Under the pieces are notes generated by a model, which saw only the letters and a program-made list of their open reading frames with translations, was not told the origin of the DNA and did no database searches. From positions 124,001 through 188,000 of the forward strand of contig JAVHZZ010000075.1 of the NCBI GenBank assembly GCA_036250195.1: DNA of 64,000 bases. Reading direction: 5' to 3'. The translations under genes and the position numbers were made by a program. Shown one piece after another: positions 12,768-26,105 of the stretch; positions within the stretch are counted from its first letter, which is position 1, and each line of letters opens with the position of its first letter. The stretch is from Mixophyes australis (Eukaryota; Chordata; Amphibia; Anura; Limnodynastidae).

Positions 12768-14529
12768 CAAAAATAAGTATAGAAATAAGAATAAGAAAAA
12801 AAGTATAAAAATAAGAATAAGTATAAAAATAAGTATAAAAATAAGAATAAAAAAAAATAGTATAAAAATAAGAATAAAACAAAAATAAGTATAAAAATAA
12901 GAATAAACAAAAAGGATAAAAATAAGAATAAGTATAAAAATAAGAATAAAAAAAGTATAAAAATAAGAATAAGTATAAAAATAAGTATAAAAATAAGAAT
13001 AAAACAAAAATAAGTATAAAAATAAGAATAAACAAAAATAAGTATAAAAATTAAAAAAAATGTATTAAAATAAGTATAAAAATCAGAATAAGTATAAAAA
13101 TAAGAATAAAACAAAAATAAGTATAAAAATAAGAATAAGAAAAAAAAGTATAAAAATAAGAATAAGTAAAAATAAGTACAAAAATAAGAATAAAAAAAAG
13201 TATAAAATTAAGAATAAGTATAAAAATAAGTATAAAAATAAGAATAAAAAAAAATTAGTATAAAAATAAGAATAAGTATAAAAATAAGTATAAAAATAAG
13301 AATAAAAAAAAAAATTAGTACAAGAATAAGTATAAAAATAAGTATAAAAATAAGAATAAAAAAAAAATTAGTATAAAAATAAGAATAAGTATAAAAATAA
13401 GTATAAAAATAAGAATAAAACAAAAATAAGTATAAAAATAAGAATAAGAAAAAAAAGTATAAAAATAAGAATAAAAAAAATGAGTATAAAAATAAGAATA
13501 AACAAAAAGTATAAGAATAAGTATAATAATAAGTATAAAAATAAGAATAAAACAAAAATACATATAAAAATAAGAATAAGTAAAAAAATAAGTACAAAAA
13601 TAAGAATAAAAAAAAGTATAAAATTAAGAATAAGTATAAAAATAAGTATAAAAATAAGAATAAAAAAAAATTAGTATAAGAATAAGTATAAAAATAAGTA
13701 TAAAAATAAGAATAAAACAAAAATAAGTATAGAAATAAGAATAAGAAAAAAAAGTATAAAAATAAGAATAAGTATAAAAATAAGTATAAAAATAAGAATA
13801 AAACAAAAATAAGTATAAAAATAAGAATAAACAAAAATAAGTATAAAAATAAGAATAAAAAAAATTGTATAAAAATAAGAATAAGTATAAAAATAAGAAT
13901 AAAAAAATAATTAGTATAAAAATAGGAATAAGTATAAAAATAAGAATAAACAAAAAGGATAAAAATAAGAATAAGTATAAAAATAAGAATAAAAAAGTAT
14001 AAAAATAAGAATAAGTATAAAAATAAGTATAAAAATAAGTATAAAAAAAAATTAGTATAAAAATAAGAATAAGTATAAAAATAAGTATAAAAATAAGAAT
14101 AAGTATAAAAATAAGAATAAAACAAAAATAAGTATAAAAATAAGAATAAAAAAAATAAGTATAAAAATAAGAATAAAACACAAATAAGTATAAAAATAAG
14201 AATAATAAAAGGATACAAATAAGAATAAGTATAAAAATTAGAATAAGTATAAAAATAAGAATAAAAAAAAGTATAAAAATAAGAATAAGTATAAAAATAA
14301 GTATAAAAATAAGAATAAAACAAAAATAAGTATAAAAATAAGAATAAACAAAAATAAGTATAAAAATAAGAATAAAAAAAATTGTATAAAAATAAGTATA
14401 AGTATAAAAATAAGTATAAAAATAAGAATAAAAAAAAAGTATAAGAATAAGTATAATAATAAGTATAAAAATAAGAAAAAAACAAAAATACATATAAAAA
14501 TAAGAATAAGTATAAAAATAAGAATAAAA
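12768..14529 (+). repeat. 1762-base unit, copy 2
   Basis: Landmarks at TGTATT 13060, ATGAG 13480, TAGG 13923, GGATAC 14211 and CATAT 14491 each sit 1762 after their partner. Both copies share AGTACAAGAATAAG in place of AGTATAAGAATAAG (11558 and 13320), which is rare elsewhere. From about 13834 onward this unit also aligns with 455 onward. Confidence 0.9.
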
Positions 14530-15750
14530 TAAAAATAAGTATAAAAATAAGAATAAAAAAAAAATAGTATAAAAATAAGAATAAAACAAAAATAAGTATA
14601 AAAATAAGAATAAACAAAAGGATAAAAATAAGAATAAGTATAAAAATAAGAATAAAAAAAGTATAAAAATAAGAATAAGTATAAAAATAAGTATAAAAAT
14701 AAGTATAACAAAAATTAGTATAAAAATAAGAATAAGTATAAAAATAAGTATAAAAATCAGAATAAAAAAAAAATTTGTATAAGAATAAGTATAAAAATAA
14801 GAATAAAATAAAAATAAGTATAAAAATAAGAATAAAAAAAAATAGTATAAAAATAAGAATAAAACAAAAATAAGTATAAAAATAAGAATAAACAAAAAGG
14901 ATAAAAATAAGAATAAGTATAAAAATAAGAATAAAAAAGTATAAAAATAAGAATAAGTATAAAAATAAGTATAAAAATAAGTATAAAAAAAAATTAGTAT
15001 AAAAATAAGAATAAGTATAAAAATAAGTATAAAAATAAGAATAAGTATAAAAATAAGAATAAAACAAAAATAAGTATAAAAATAAGAATAAAAAAAATAA
15101 GTATAAAAATAAGAATAAAACACAAATAAGTATAAAAATAAGAATAATAAAAGGATACAAATAAGAATAAGTATAAAAATTAGAATAAGTATAAAAATAA
15201 GAATAAAAAAAAGTATAAAAATAAGAATAAGTATAAAAATAAGTATAAAAATAAGAATAAAACAAAAATAAGTATAAAAATAAGAATAAAACAAAAATAA
15301 GTATAAAAATAAGAATAAACAAAAATAAGTATAAAAATAAGAATAAAAAAAATTGTATAAAAATAAGTATAAGTATAAAAATAAGTATAAAAATAAGAAT
15401 AAAAAAAAAGTATAAGAATAAGTATAATAATAAGTATAAAAATAAGAAAAAAACAAAAATACATATAAAAATAAGAATAAGTATAAAAATAAGAATAAAA
15501 TAAAAATAAGTATAAAAATAAGAATAAAAAAAAAATAGTATAAAAATAAGAATAAAACAAAAATAAGTATAAAAATAAGAATAAACAAAAGGATAAAAAT
15601 AAGAATAAGTATAAAAATAAGAATAAAAAAAGTATAAAAATAAGAATAAGTATAAAAATAAGTATAAAAATAAGTATAACAAAAATTAGTATAAAAATAA
15701 GAATAAGTATAAAAATAAGTATAAAAATCAGAATAAAAAAATTTTTTGTA
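14530..15750 (+). repeat. Block X, third occurrence (rest of a 941-base pair)
   Basis: Taken with 13834-14529, this repeats the 455-2345 pair at an offset of about 13380. GGATAC boxes lie at 14211 and 15153 and the A10T3 tract at 14765. One sentence (about 31 bases, AAAACAAAAAT type) is duplicated near 15270-15300. It ends in a distinctive A7T6 tract at 15735-15747. Confidence 0.88.
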
Positions 15751-16042
15751 TAAGAATAAGTATAAAAATAAGTATCAAAATAAGAATAAACAAAAAATAG
15801 TATAAAAATAAGAATAAGTATAAAAATAACTATAAAAATAAGAATAAAAAAGTATAAGAATAAGAATAAGTATAAAAATAAGTATAAAAATAAGAATAAA
15901 AAAAAAATTAGTATAAAAATAAGAATAAAAGAAATTAATATAAAAATAAGAATAAGTATAAAAATAAGTATAAAAATAATAATAAAACAAAAATAAGTAT
16001 AAAAATAAGAATAAACAAAAATAAGTATAAAAATTAAAAAAT
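15751..16042 (+). repeat. GTATC block 3
   Basis: AAGTATCAAAATAAG (15772), CAAAAAATAGTAT, ATAACTAT and AAAAGAAATTAATAT are in the same order as at 2346-2626. The distance to the type-1 TGTATT box is 271 bases, as in block 4. Confidence 0.87.
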
Positions 16043-17052
16043 ATGTATTAAAATAAGTTTAAAAATCAGAATAAGTATAAAAATAAGTATAAAAATAAGA
16101 ATAAAACAAAAATAAGTGTAAAAATAAGAATAAACAAAAATAAGTATAAAAATAAGAATAAAAAAAATTGTATAAAAATAAGTAGAAGTATAAAAATAAG
16201 TATAAAAATAAGAATAAAAAAAAAGTATAAGAATAAGTATAATAATAAGTATAAAAATAAGAAAAAAACAAAAATACATATAAAAATAAGAATAAGTATA
16301 AAAATAAGAATAAAATAAAAATAAGTATAAAAATAAGAATAAAAAAAAATAGTATAAAAATAAGAATAAAACAAAAATAAGTATAAAAATAAGAATAAAC
16401 AAAAAGGATAAAAATAAGAATAAGTATAAAAATAAGAATAAAAAAAGTATAAAAATAAGAATAAGTATAAAAATAAGTATAAAAATAAGTATAAAAAAAA
16501 ATTAGTATAAAAATAAGAATAAGTATAAAAATAAGTATAAAAATAAGAATAAGTATAAAAATAAGAATAAAACAAAAATAAGTATAAAAATAAGAATAAA
16601 AAAAAATAAGTATAAAAATAAGAATAAGTATAAAAATAAGTATAAAAATAAGAATAAAAAAAAATAAGTATAAAAATAAGAATAAAACACAAATAAGTAT
16701 AAAAATAAGAATAAAAAAGGATAAAAATAAGAATAAGTATAAAAATTAGAATAAGTATAAAAATAAGAATAAAAAAAAGTATAAAATTAAGAATAAGTAT
16801 AAAAATAAGTATAAAAATAAGAATAAAAAAAAATTAGTATAAAAATAAGAATAAGTATAAAAATAAGTATAAAAATAAGAATAAAAAAAAAATTAGTATA
16901 AGAATAAGTATAAAAATAAGTATAAAAATAAGAATAAAAAAAAATTAGTATAAAAATAAGAATAAGTATAAAAATAAGTATAAAAATAAGAATAAAACAA
17001 AAATAAGTATAAAAATAAGAATAAACAAAAATAAGTATAAAAATTAAAAAAA
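16043..17052 (+). repeat. Type-1 TGTATT segment, cycle 3
   Basis: It aligns with 23274-24285 at an offset of 7231 and with 7842 onward at 8201. It carries one extra 60-base sentence near 16620-16660 that cycle 4 shares but cycle 2 lacks, so cycles 3 and 4 are the closer relatives. A private AAGTGTAAAAATAAG occurs at 16116. Confidence 0.9.
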
Positions 17053-17575
17053 ATGTATTAAAATAAGTATAAAAATCAGAATAAGTATAAAAATAAGAAT
17101 AAAACAAAAATAAGTATAAAAATAAGAATAAGAAAAAAAAGTATAAAAATAAGAATAAGTAAAAATAAGTATAAAAATAAGAATAAAAAAAATTAGTATA
17201 AAAATAAGAATAAACAAAAAGTATAAGAATAAGTATAATAATAAGTATAAAAATAAGAATAAAACAAAAATACATATAAAAATAAGAATAAGTAAAAAAA
17301 TAAGTACAAAAATAAGAATAAAAAAAAGTATAAAATTAAGAATAAGTATAAAAATAAGTATAAAAATAAGAATAAAAAAAAAATAAGTATAAAAATAAGA
17401 ATAAGAAAAAAAAGTATAAAAATAAGAATAAGTAAAAATAAGTATAAAAATAAGAATAAAAAAAAAGTATAAGAATAAGTATAATAATAAGTATAAAAAT
17501 AAGTATAAAAATCAGAATAAAAAAAAATTAGTATAAGAATAAGTATAAAAATAAGTATAAGAATAAACAAAAAAT
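17053..17575 (+). repeat. TGTATT-CATAT segment before GGTA, cycle 3
   Basis: It has the same structure as 8795-9344, with the CATAT box near 17274. It lacks about 30 bases near 17460 relative to cycles 2 and 4. Confidence 0.87.
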
Positions 17576-18518
17576 GGTATAAAAATAAGAATAAGTATAA
17601 AATAACTATAAAAATAAGAATAAAAAAAGTATAAGAATAAGAATAAGTATAAAAATAAGTATAAAAATAAGAATAAAAAAAAAATTAGTATAAAAATAAG
17701 AATAAAAGAAATTAGTATAAAAATAAGAATAAGTATAAAAATAAGTATAAAAATAAGAATAAAAAAAAAAATTAGTATAAGAATAAGTATAAAAATAAGT
17801 GTAAAAATAAGAATAAAAAAAAAAAGTATAAAAATAAGAATAAGTATAAAAATAAGTATAAAAATAATAATAAAACAAAAATAAGTATAAAAATAAGAAT
17901 AAGTATAAAAATAAGTTTAAAAATAAGAATAAAACAAAAATAAGTATAAAAATAAGAATAAACAAAAATAAGTATAAAAATAAGAATAAAAAAAATTGTA
18001 TAAAAATAAGAATAAGTATAAAAATAAGAATAAAAAAATAATTGGTATAAAAATAGGAATAAGTATAAAAATAAGTATAAAACTAAAAATGTATAAAAAT
18101 AAGTATAAGTATAAAAATAAGTATAAAAATAAGAATAAAAAAAAAGTATAAGAATAAGTATAATAATAAGTATAAAAATAAGAAAAAAACAAAAATACAT
18201 ATAAAAATAAGAATAAGTATAAAAATAAGAATAAAATAAAAATAAGTATAAAAATAAGAATAAAAAAAAATAGTATAAAAATAAGAATAAAACAAAAATA
18301 AGTATAAAAATAAGAATAAACAAAAAGGATAAAAATAAGAATAAGTATAAAAATAAGAATAAAAAAAGTATAAAAATAAGAATAAGTATAAAAATAAGTA
18401 TAAAAAAAAATTAGTATAAAAATAAGAATAAGTATAAAAATAAGTATAAAAATAAGAATAAAACAAAAATAAGTATAAAAATAAGAATAAACAAAAATAA
18501 GTATAAAAATTAAAAAAA
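17576..18518 (+). repeat. GGTA-GTGTA-TAGG-CTAAAAATG-CATAT segment, copy at +8231
   Basis: It is a copy of 9345-10287 with no length change: GTGTA 17799, TAGG 18054, TGTATT boundary 18519. The shared TTGGTATAAAAATAGG variant confirms direct descent. Confidence 0.9.
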
Positions 18519-20371
18519 ATGTATTAAAATAAGTATAAAAATCAGAATAAGTATAAAAATAAGAATAAAACAAAAATAAGTATAAAAATAAGAATAAGAA
18601 AAAAAAGTATAAAAATAAGAATAAGTAAAAATAAGTACAAAAATAAGAATAAAAAAAAGTATAAAATTAAGAATAAGTATAAAAATAAGTATAAAAATAA
18701 GAATAAAAAAAAATTAGTATAAAAATAAGAATAAGTATAAAAATAAGTATAAAAATAAGAATAAAAAAAAAAATTAGTATAAGAATAAGTATAAAAATAA
18801 GTATAAAAATAAGAATAAAAAAAAAATTAGTATAAAAATAAGAATAAGTATAAAAATAAGTATAAAAATAAGAATAAAACAAAAATAAGTATAAAAATAA
18901 GAATAAGAAAAAAAAGTATAAAAATAAGAATAAGAAAAAATAAGTATAAAAATAAGAATAAAAAAAATGAGTATAAAAATAAGAATAAACAAAAAGTATA
19001 AGAATAAGTATAATAATAAGTATAAAAATAAGAATAAAACAAAAATACATATAAAAATAAGAATAAGTAAAAAAATAAGTACAAAAATAAGAATAAAAAA
19101 AAGTATAAAATTAAGAATAAGTATAAAAATAAGTATAAAAATAAGAATAAAAAAAAATTAGTATAAGAATAAGTATAAAAATAAGTATAAAAATAAGAAT
19201 AAAAAAAAATTAGTATAAAAATAAGAATAAGTATAAAAATAAGTATAAAAATAAGAATAAAAAAAAAATTAGTATAAGAATAAGTATAAAAATAAGTATA
19301 AAAATAAGAATAAAAAAAAAATTAGTATAAAAATAAGAATAAGTATAAAAATAAGTATAAAAATAAGAATAAAACAAAAATAAGTATAAAAATAAGAATA
19401 AGAAAAAAAAGTATAAAAATAAGAATAAGAAAAAATAAGTATAAAAATAAGAATAAAAAAAATGAGTATAAAAATAAGAATAAACAAAAAGTATAAGAAT
19501 AAGTATAATAATAAGTATAAAAATAAGAATAAAACAAAAATACATACAAAAATAAGAATAAGTAAAAAAATAAGTACAAAAATAAGAATAAAAAAAAGTA
19601 TAAAATTAAGAATAAGTATAAAAATAAGTATAAAAATAAGAATAAAAAAAAATTAGTATAAGAATAAGTATAAAAATAAGTATAAAAATAAGAATAAAAA
19701 AAAAATTAGTATAAAAATAAGAATAAGTACAAAAATAAGTATAAAAATAAGAATAAAACAAAAATAAGTATAGAAATAAGAATAAGAAAAAAAAGTATAA
19801 AAATAAGAATAAGTATAAAAATAAGTATAAAAATAAGAATAAAAAAAATTGTATAAAAATAAGAATAAGTATAAAAATAAGAATAAAAAAATAATTAGTA
19901 TAAAAATAGGAATAAGTATAAAAATAAGTATAAAACTAAAAATGTATAAAAATAAGTATAAGTATAAAAATAAGTATAAAAATAAGAATAAAAAAAAAGT
20001 ATAAGAATAAGTATAATAATAAGTATAAAAATAAGAAAAAAACAAAAATACATATAAAAATAAGAATAAGTATAAAAATAAGAATAAAATAAAAATAAGT
20101 ATAAAAATAAGAATAAAAAAAAATAGTATAAAAATAAGAATAAAACAAAAATAAGTATAAAAATAAGAATAAACAAAAAGGATAAAAATAAGAATAAGTA
20201 TAAAAATAAGAATAAAAAAAGTATAAAAATAAGAATAAGTATAAAAATAAGTATAAAAAAAAATTAGTATAAAAATAAGAATAAGTATAAAAATAAGTAT
20301 AAAAATAAGAATAAAACAAAAATAAGTATAAAAATAAGAATAAACAAAAATAAGTATAAAAATTAAAAAAA
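18519..20371 (+). repeat. TGTATT-ATGAG segment containing a 495-base tandem pair
   Basis: ATGAG boxes lie at 18967 and 19462, 495 apart. The duplicated unit spans roughly 18695-19189 and 19190-19684. The second copy has CATACAAAAAT in place of CATATAAAAAT (19545-19555). A TAGA box (about 19768), TAGG (19907), CTAAAAATG (about 19936), CATAT and GGATA follow. Confidence 0.88.
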
Positions 20372-21323
20372 ATGTATTAAAATAAGTATAAAAATCAGAA
20401 TAAGTATAAAAATAAGAATAAAACAAAAATAAGTATAAAAATAAGAATAAGAAAAAAAAAGTATAAAAATAAGAATAAGTAAAAATAAGTACAAAAATAA
20501 GAATAAAAAAAAGTATAAAATTAAGAATAAGTATAAAAATAAGTATAAAAATAAGAATAAAAAAAAATTAGTATAAAAATAAGAATAAGTATAAAAATAA
20601 GTATAAAAAAAAGAATAAAAAAAAAAATTAGTATAAGAATAAGTATAAAAATAAGTATAAAAATAAGAATAAAAAAAAAATTAGTATAAAAATAAGAATA
20701 AGTATAAAAATAAGTATAAAAATAAGAATAAAACAAAAATAAGTATAAAAATAAGAATAAGAAAAAAAAGTATAAAAATAAGAATAAGAAAAAATAAGTA
20801 TAAAAATAAGAATAAAAAAAATGAGTATAAAAATAAGAATAAACAAAAAGTATAAGAATAAGTATAATAATAAGTATAAAAATAAGAATAAAACAAAAAT
20901 ACATATAAAAATAAGAATAAGTAAAAAAATAAGTACAAAAATAAGAATAAAAAAAAGTATAAAATTAAGAATAAGTATAAAAATAAGTATAAAAATAAGA
21001 ATAAAAAAAAATTAGTATAAGAATAAGTATAAAAATAAGTATAAAAATAAGAATAAAAAAAAAAATTAGTATAAAAATAAGAATAAGTACAAAAATAAGT
21101 ATAAAAATAAGAATAAAACAAAAATAAGTATAGAAATAAGAATAAGAAAAAAAAGTTTAAAAATAAGAATAAGTATAAAAATAAGTATAAAAATAAGAAT
21201 AAAACAAAAATAAGTATAAAAATAAGAATAAACAAAAATAAGTATAAAAATAAGAATAAAAAAAATTGTATAAAAATAAGAATAAGTATAAAAATAAGAA
21301 TAAAAAAATAATTAGTATAAAAA
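20372..21323 (+). repeat. TGTATT-ATGAG-TAGA segment
   Basis: TGTATT 20372, ATGAG 20821 and TAGA about 21130 are in the same order as 13060-13900. A T-to-A change gives GTATAAAAAAAAG near 20608, and AAGTTTAAAAATAAG occurs near 21155. The segment leads into block X. Confidence 0.85.
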
Positions 21324-22980
21324 TAGGAATAAGTATAAAAATAAGAATAAACAAAAAGGATAAAAATAAGAATAAGTATAAAAATAAGAATAAAAAAGTA
21401 TAAAAATAAGAATAAGTATAAAAATAAGTATAAAAATAAGTATAAAAAAAAATTAGTATAAAAATAAGAATAAGTATAAAAATAAGTATAAAAATAAGAA
21501 TAAGTATAAAAATAAGAATAAAACAAAAATAAGTATAAAAATAAGAATAAAAAAAATAAGTATAAAAATAAGAATAAAACACAAATAAGTATAAAAATAA
21601 GAATAATAAAAGGATACAAATAAGAATAAGTATAAAAATTAGAATAAGTATAAAAATAAGAATAAAAAAAAGTATAAAAATAAGAATAAGTATAAAAATA
21701 AGTATAAAAATAAGAATAAAAAAAAGTATAAAAATAAGAATAAGTATAAAAATAAGAATAATAAAAGGATACAAATAAGAATAAGTATAAAAATTAGAAT
21801 AAGTATAAAAATAAGAATAAAAAAAAGTATAAAAATAAGAATAAGTATAAAAATAAGTATAAAAATAAGAATAAAAAAAAGTATAAAAATAAGAATAAGT
21901 ATAAAAATAAGTATAAAAATAAGAATAAAACAAAAATAAGTATAAAAATAAGAATAAACAAAAATAAGTATAAAAATAAGAATAAAAAAAATTGTATAAA
22001 AATAAGTATAAGTATAAAAATAAGTATAAAAATAAGAATAAAAAAAAAGTATAAGAATAAGTATAATAATAAGAAAAAAACAAAAATACATATAAAAATA
22101 AGAATAAGTATAAAAATAAGAATAAAATAAAAATAAGTATAAAAATAAGAATAAAAAAAAAATAGTATAAAAATAAGAATAAAACAAAAATAAGTATAAA
22201 AATAAGAATAAACAAAAGGATAAAAATAAGAATAAGTATAAAAATAAGAATAAAAAAAGTATAAAAATAAGAATAAGTATAAAAATAAGTATAAAAATAA
22301 GTATAACAAAAATTAGTATAAAAATAAGAATAAGTATAAAAATAAGTATAAAAATCAGAATAAAAAAAAAATTTGTATAAGAATAAGTATAAAAATAAGA
22401 ATAAAATAAAAATAAGTATAAAAATAAGAATAAAAAAAAATAGTATAAAAATAAGAATAAAACAAAAATAAGTATAAAAATAAGAATAAACAAAAAGGAT
22501 AAAAATAAGAATAAGTATAAAAATAAGAATAAAAAAGTATAAAAATAAGAATAAGTATAAAAATAAGTATAAAAATAAGTATAAAAAAAAATTAGTATAA
22601 AAATAAGAATAAGTATAAAAATAAGTATAAAAATAAGAATAAGTATAAAAATAAGAATAAAACAAAAATAAGTATAAAAATAAGAATAAAAAAAATAAGT
22701 ATAAAAATAAGAATAAAACACAAATAAGTATAAAAATAAGAATAATAAAAGGATACAAATAAGAATAAGTATAAAAATAAGAATAAAACAAAAATAAGTA
22801 TAAAAATAAGAATAAACAAAACAATAAAAATAAGAATAAGTATAAAAATAAGAATAAAAAAAGTATAAAAATAAGAATAAGTATAAAAATAAGTATAAAA
22901 ATAAGTATAACAAAAATTAGTATAAAAATAAGAATAAGTATAAAAATAAGTATAAAAATCAGAATAAAAAAAAATTTTGT
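21324..22980 (+). repeat. Block X, fourth occurrence with 166-base duplication
   Basis: It starts at TAGG (21324). GGATAC boxes lie at 21612, 21778 and 22751. The first two are 166 apart because 21612-21777 is repeated in tandem at 21778-21943. A 12-base word is missing near 22072. A private CAAAACAATAAAAAT near 22816 replaces CAAAAGGATAAAAAT. It ends in an A9T4 tract. Confidence 0.88.
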
Positions 22981-23273
22981 ATAAGAATAAGTATAAAAAT
23001 AAGTATCAAAATAAGAATAAACAAAAAATAGTATAAAAATAAGAATAAGTATAAAAATAACTATAAAAATAAGAATAAAAAAGTATAAGAATAAGAATAA
23101 GTATAAAAATAAGTATAAAAATAAGAATAAAAAAAAAATTAGTATAAAAATAAGAATAAAAGAAATTAATATAAAAATAAGAATAAGTATAAAAATAAGT
23201 ATAAAAATAATAATAAAACAAAAATAAGTATAAAAATAAGAATAAACAAAAATAAGTATAAAAATTAAAAAAT
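22981..23273 (+). repeat. GTATC block 4
   Basis: GTATC lies at 23003, 271 bases before the type-1 TGTATT box. This is the last GTATC block in the window. Confidence 0.87.
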
Positions 23274-24285
23274 ATGTATTAAAATAAGTTTAAAAATCAG
23301 AATAAGTATAAAAATAAGTATAAAAATAAGAATAAAACAAAAATAAGTATAAAAATAAGAATAAACAAAAATAAGTATAAAAATAAGAATAAAAAAAATT
23401 GTATAAAAATAAGTAGAAGTATAAAAATAAGTATAAAAATAAGAATAAAAAAAAAGTATAAGAATAAGTATAATAATAAGTATAAAAATAAGAAAAAAAC
23501 AAAAATACATATAAAAATAAGAATAAGTATAAAAATAAGAATAAAATAAAAATAAGTATAAAAATAAGAATAAAAAAAAATAGTATAAAAATAAGAATAA
23601 AACAAAAATAAGTATAAAAATAAGAATAAACAAAAAGGATAAAAATAAGAATAAGTATAAAAATAAGAATAAAAAAAGTATAAAAATAAGAATAAGTATA
23701 AAAATAAGTATAAAAATAAGTATAAAAAAAAATTAGTATAAAAATAAGAATAAGTATAAAAATAAGTATAAAAATAAGAATAAGTATAAAAATAAGAATA
23801 AAACAAAAATAAGTATAAAAATAAGAATAAAAAAAAATAAGTATAAAAATAAGAATAAGTATAAAAATAAGTATAAAAATAAGAATAAAAAAAAATAAGT
23901 ATAAAAATAAGAATAAAACACAAATAAGTATAAAAATAAGAATAAAAAAGGATAAAAATAAGAATAAGTATAAAAATTAGAATAAGTATAAAAATAAGAA
24001 TAAAAAAAAGTATAAAATTAAGAATAGGTATAAAAATAAGTATAAAAATAAGAATAAAAAAAAATTAGTATAAAAATAAGAATAAGTATAAAAATAAGTA
24101 TAAAAATAAGAATAAAAAAAAAAATTAGTATAAGAATAAGTATAAAAATAAGTATAAAAATAAGAATAAAAAAAAAATTAGTATAAAAATAAGAATAAGT
24201 ATAAAAATAAGTATAAAAATAAGAATAAAACAAAAATAAGTATAAAAATAAGAATAAACAAAAATAAGTATAAAAATTAAAAAAA
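23274..24285 (+). repeat. Type-1 TGTATT segment, cycle 4 (last)
   Basis: It is a copy of 16043-17052 at an offset of 7231, including the extra 60-base sentence. No type-1 TGTATT box occurs after this point, although 40 kb of array follows. Confidence 0.9.
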
Positions 24286-24835
24286 ATGTATTAAAATAAG
24301 TATAAAAATCAGAATAAGTATAAAAATAAGAATAAAACAAAAATAAGTATAAAAATAAGAATAAGAAAAAAAAGTATAAAAATAAGAATAAGTAAAAATA
24401 AGTATAAAAATAAGAATAAAAAAAATTAGTATAAAAATAAGAATAAACAAAAAGTATAAGAATAAGTATAATAATAAGTATAAAAATAAGAATAAAACAA
24501 AAATACATATAAAAATAAGAATAAGTAAAAAAATAAGTACAAAAATAAGAATAAAAAAAAGTATAAAATTAAGAATAAGTATAAAAATAAGTATAAAAAT
24601 AAGAATAAAAAAAAAATAAGTATAAAAATAAGAATAAGAAAAAAAAGTATAAAAATAAGAATAAGTAAAAATAAGTATAAAAATAAGAATAAAAAAAATT
24701 AGTATAAAAATAAGAATAAACAAAAAGTATAAGAATAAGTATAATAATAAGTATAAAAATAAGTATAAAAATCAGAATAAAAAAAAATTAGTATAAGAAT
24801 AAGTATAAAAATAAGTATAAGAATAAACAAAAAAT
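24286..24835 (+). repeat. TGTATT-CATAT segment before GGTA, cycle 4
   Basis: It matches 8795-9344 in order and length, with the CATAT box near 24507. It ends at AAACAAAAAATGG. Confidence 0.86.
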
Positions 24836-25624
24836 GGTATAAAAATAAGAATAAGTATAAAATAACTATAAAAATAAGAATAAAAAAAGTATAAGAATAA
24901 GAATAAGTATAAAAATAAGTATAAAAATAAGAATAAAAAAAAAATTAGTATAAAAATAAGAATAAAAGAAATTAGTATAAAAATAAGAATAAGTATAAAA
25001 ATAAGTATAAAAATAAGAATAAAAAAAAAAATTAGTATAAGAATAAGTATAAAAATAAGTGTAAAAATAAGAATAAAAAAAAAAAGTATAAAAATAAGAA
25101 TAAGTATAAAAATAAGTATAAAAATAATAATAAAACAAAAATAAGTATAAAAATAAGAATAAGTATAAAAATAAGTTTAAAAATAAGAATAAAACAAAAA
25201 TAAGTATAAAAATAAGAATAAACAAAAATAAGTATAAAAATAAGAATAAAAAAAATTGTATAAAAATAAGAATAAATATAAAAATAAGAATAAAAAAATA
25301 ATTAGTATAAAAATAGGAATAAGTATAAAAATAAGTATAAAAATAAAAATGTATAAAAATAAGAATAAGTATAAAAATAAGTATAAAAATAATAATAAAA
25401 CAAAAATAAGTATAAAAATAAGAATAAGTATAAAAATAAGTTTAAAAATAAGAATAAAACAAAAATAAGTATAAAAATAAGAATAAACAAAAATAAGTAT
25501 AAAAATAAGAATAAAAAAAATTGTATAAAAATAAGAATAAGTATAAAAATAAGAATAAAAAAATAATTAGTATAAAAATAGGAATAAGTATAAAAATAAG
25601 TATAAAAATAAAAATGTATAAAAA
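24836..25624 (+). repeat. GGTA segment with 265-base tandem duplication
   Basis: After GGTA (24836) and GTGTA (25059), a unit holding AATAATAATAAAAC, AAGTTTAAAAATAAG, TAGG and AAAAATGTATAAAA is present twice. AAGTTTA at 25175 and 25440, TAGG at 25314 and 25579, and AAATGTA at 25349 and 25614 are all 265 apart. The first copy has a private AAATATAAAAAT near 25274. Confidence 0.9.
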
Positions 25625-26105
25625 TAAGTATAAGTATAAAAATAAGTATAAAAATATGAATAAAAAAAAAGTATAAGAATAAGTATAATAATAAGTATAA
25701 AAATAAGAAAAAAACAAAAATACATATAAAAATAAGAATAAGTATAAAAATAAGAATAAAATAAAAATAAGTATAAAAATAAGAATAAAAAAAAATAGTA
25801 TAAAAATAAGAATAAAACAAAAATAAGTATAAAAATAAGAATAAACAAAAAGGATAAAAATAAGAATAAGTATAAAAATAAGAATAAAAAAGTATAAAAA
25901 TAAGAATAAGTATAAAAATAAGTATAAAAATAAGTATAAAAAAAAATTAGTATAAAAATAAGAATAAGTATAAAAATAAGTATAAAAATAAGAATAAGTA
26001 TAAAAATAAGAATAAAACAAAAATAAGTATAAAAATAAGAATAAAAAAAATAAGTATAAAAATAAGAATAAAACACAAATAAGTATAAAAATAAGAATAA
26101 AAAAA
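25625..26105 (+). repeat. CATAT-GGATA-CACAAAT segment
   Basis: AAAAATATGAATAAAA (about 25650) is followed by a CATAT box (about 25721), GGATA (about 25850), CACAAAT (about 26075) and the first GGATAC box with an AATAAAAAAA flank. The segment marks the change from the first-half cycle to the S-block cycle. Confidence 0.82.

Noticed and set aside
15735..15747. A7T6 palindrome as a hairpin, terminator or attachment site
   Set aside because: It is one of a series of tracts of equal total length at homologous junctions and is explained by that series. There is no loop or integration signature.
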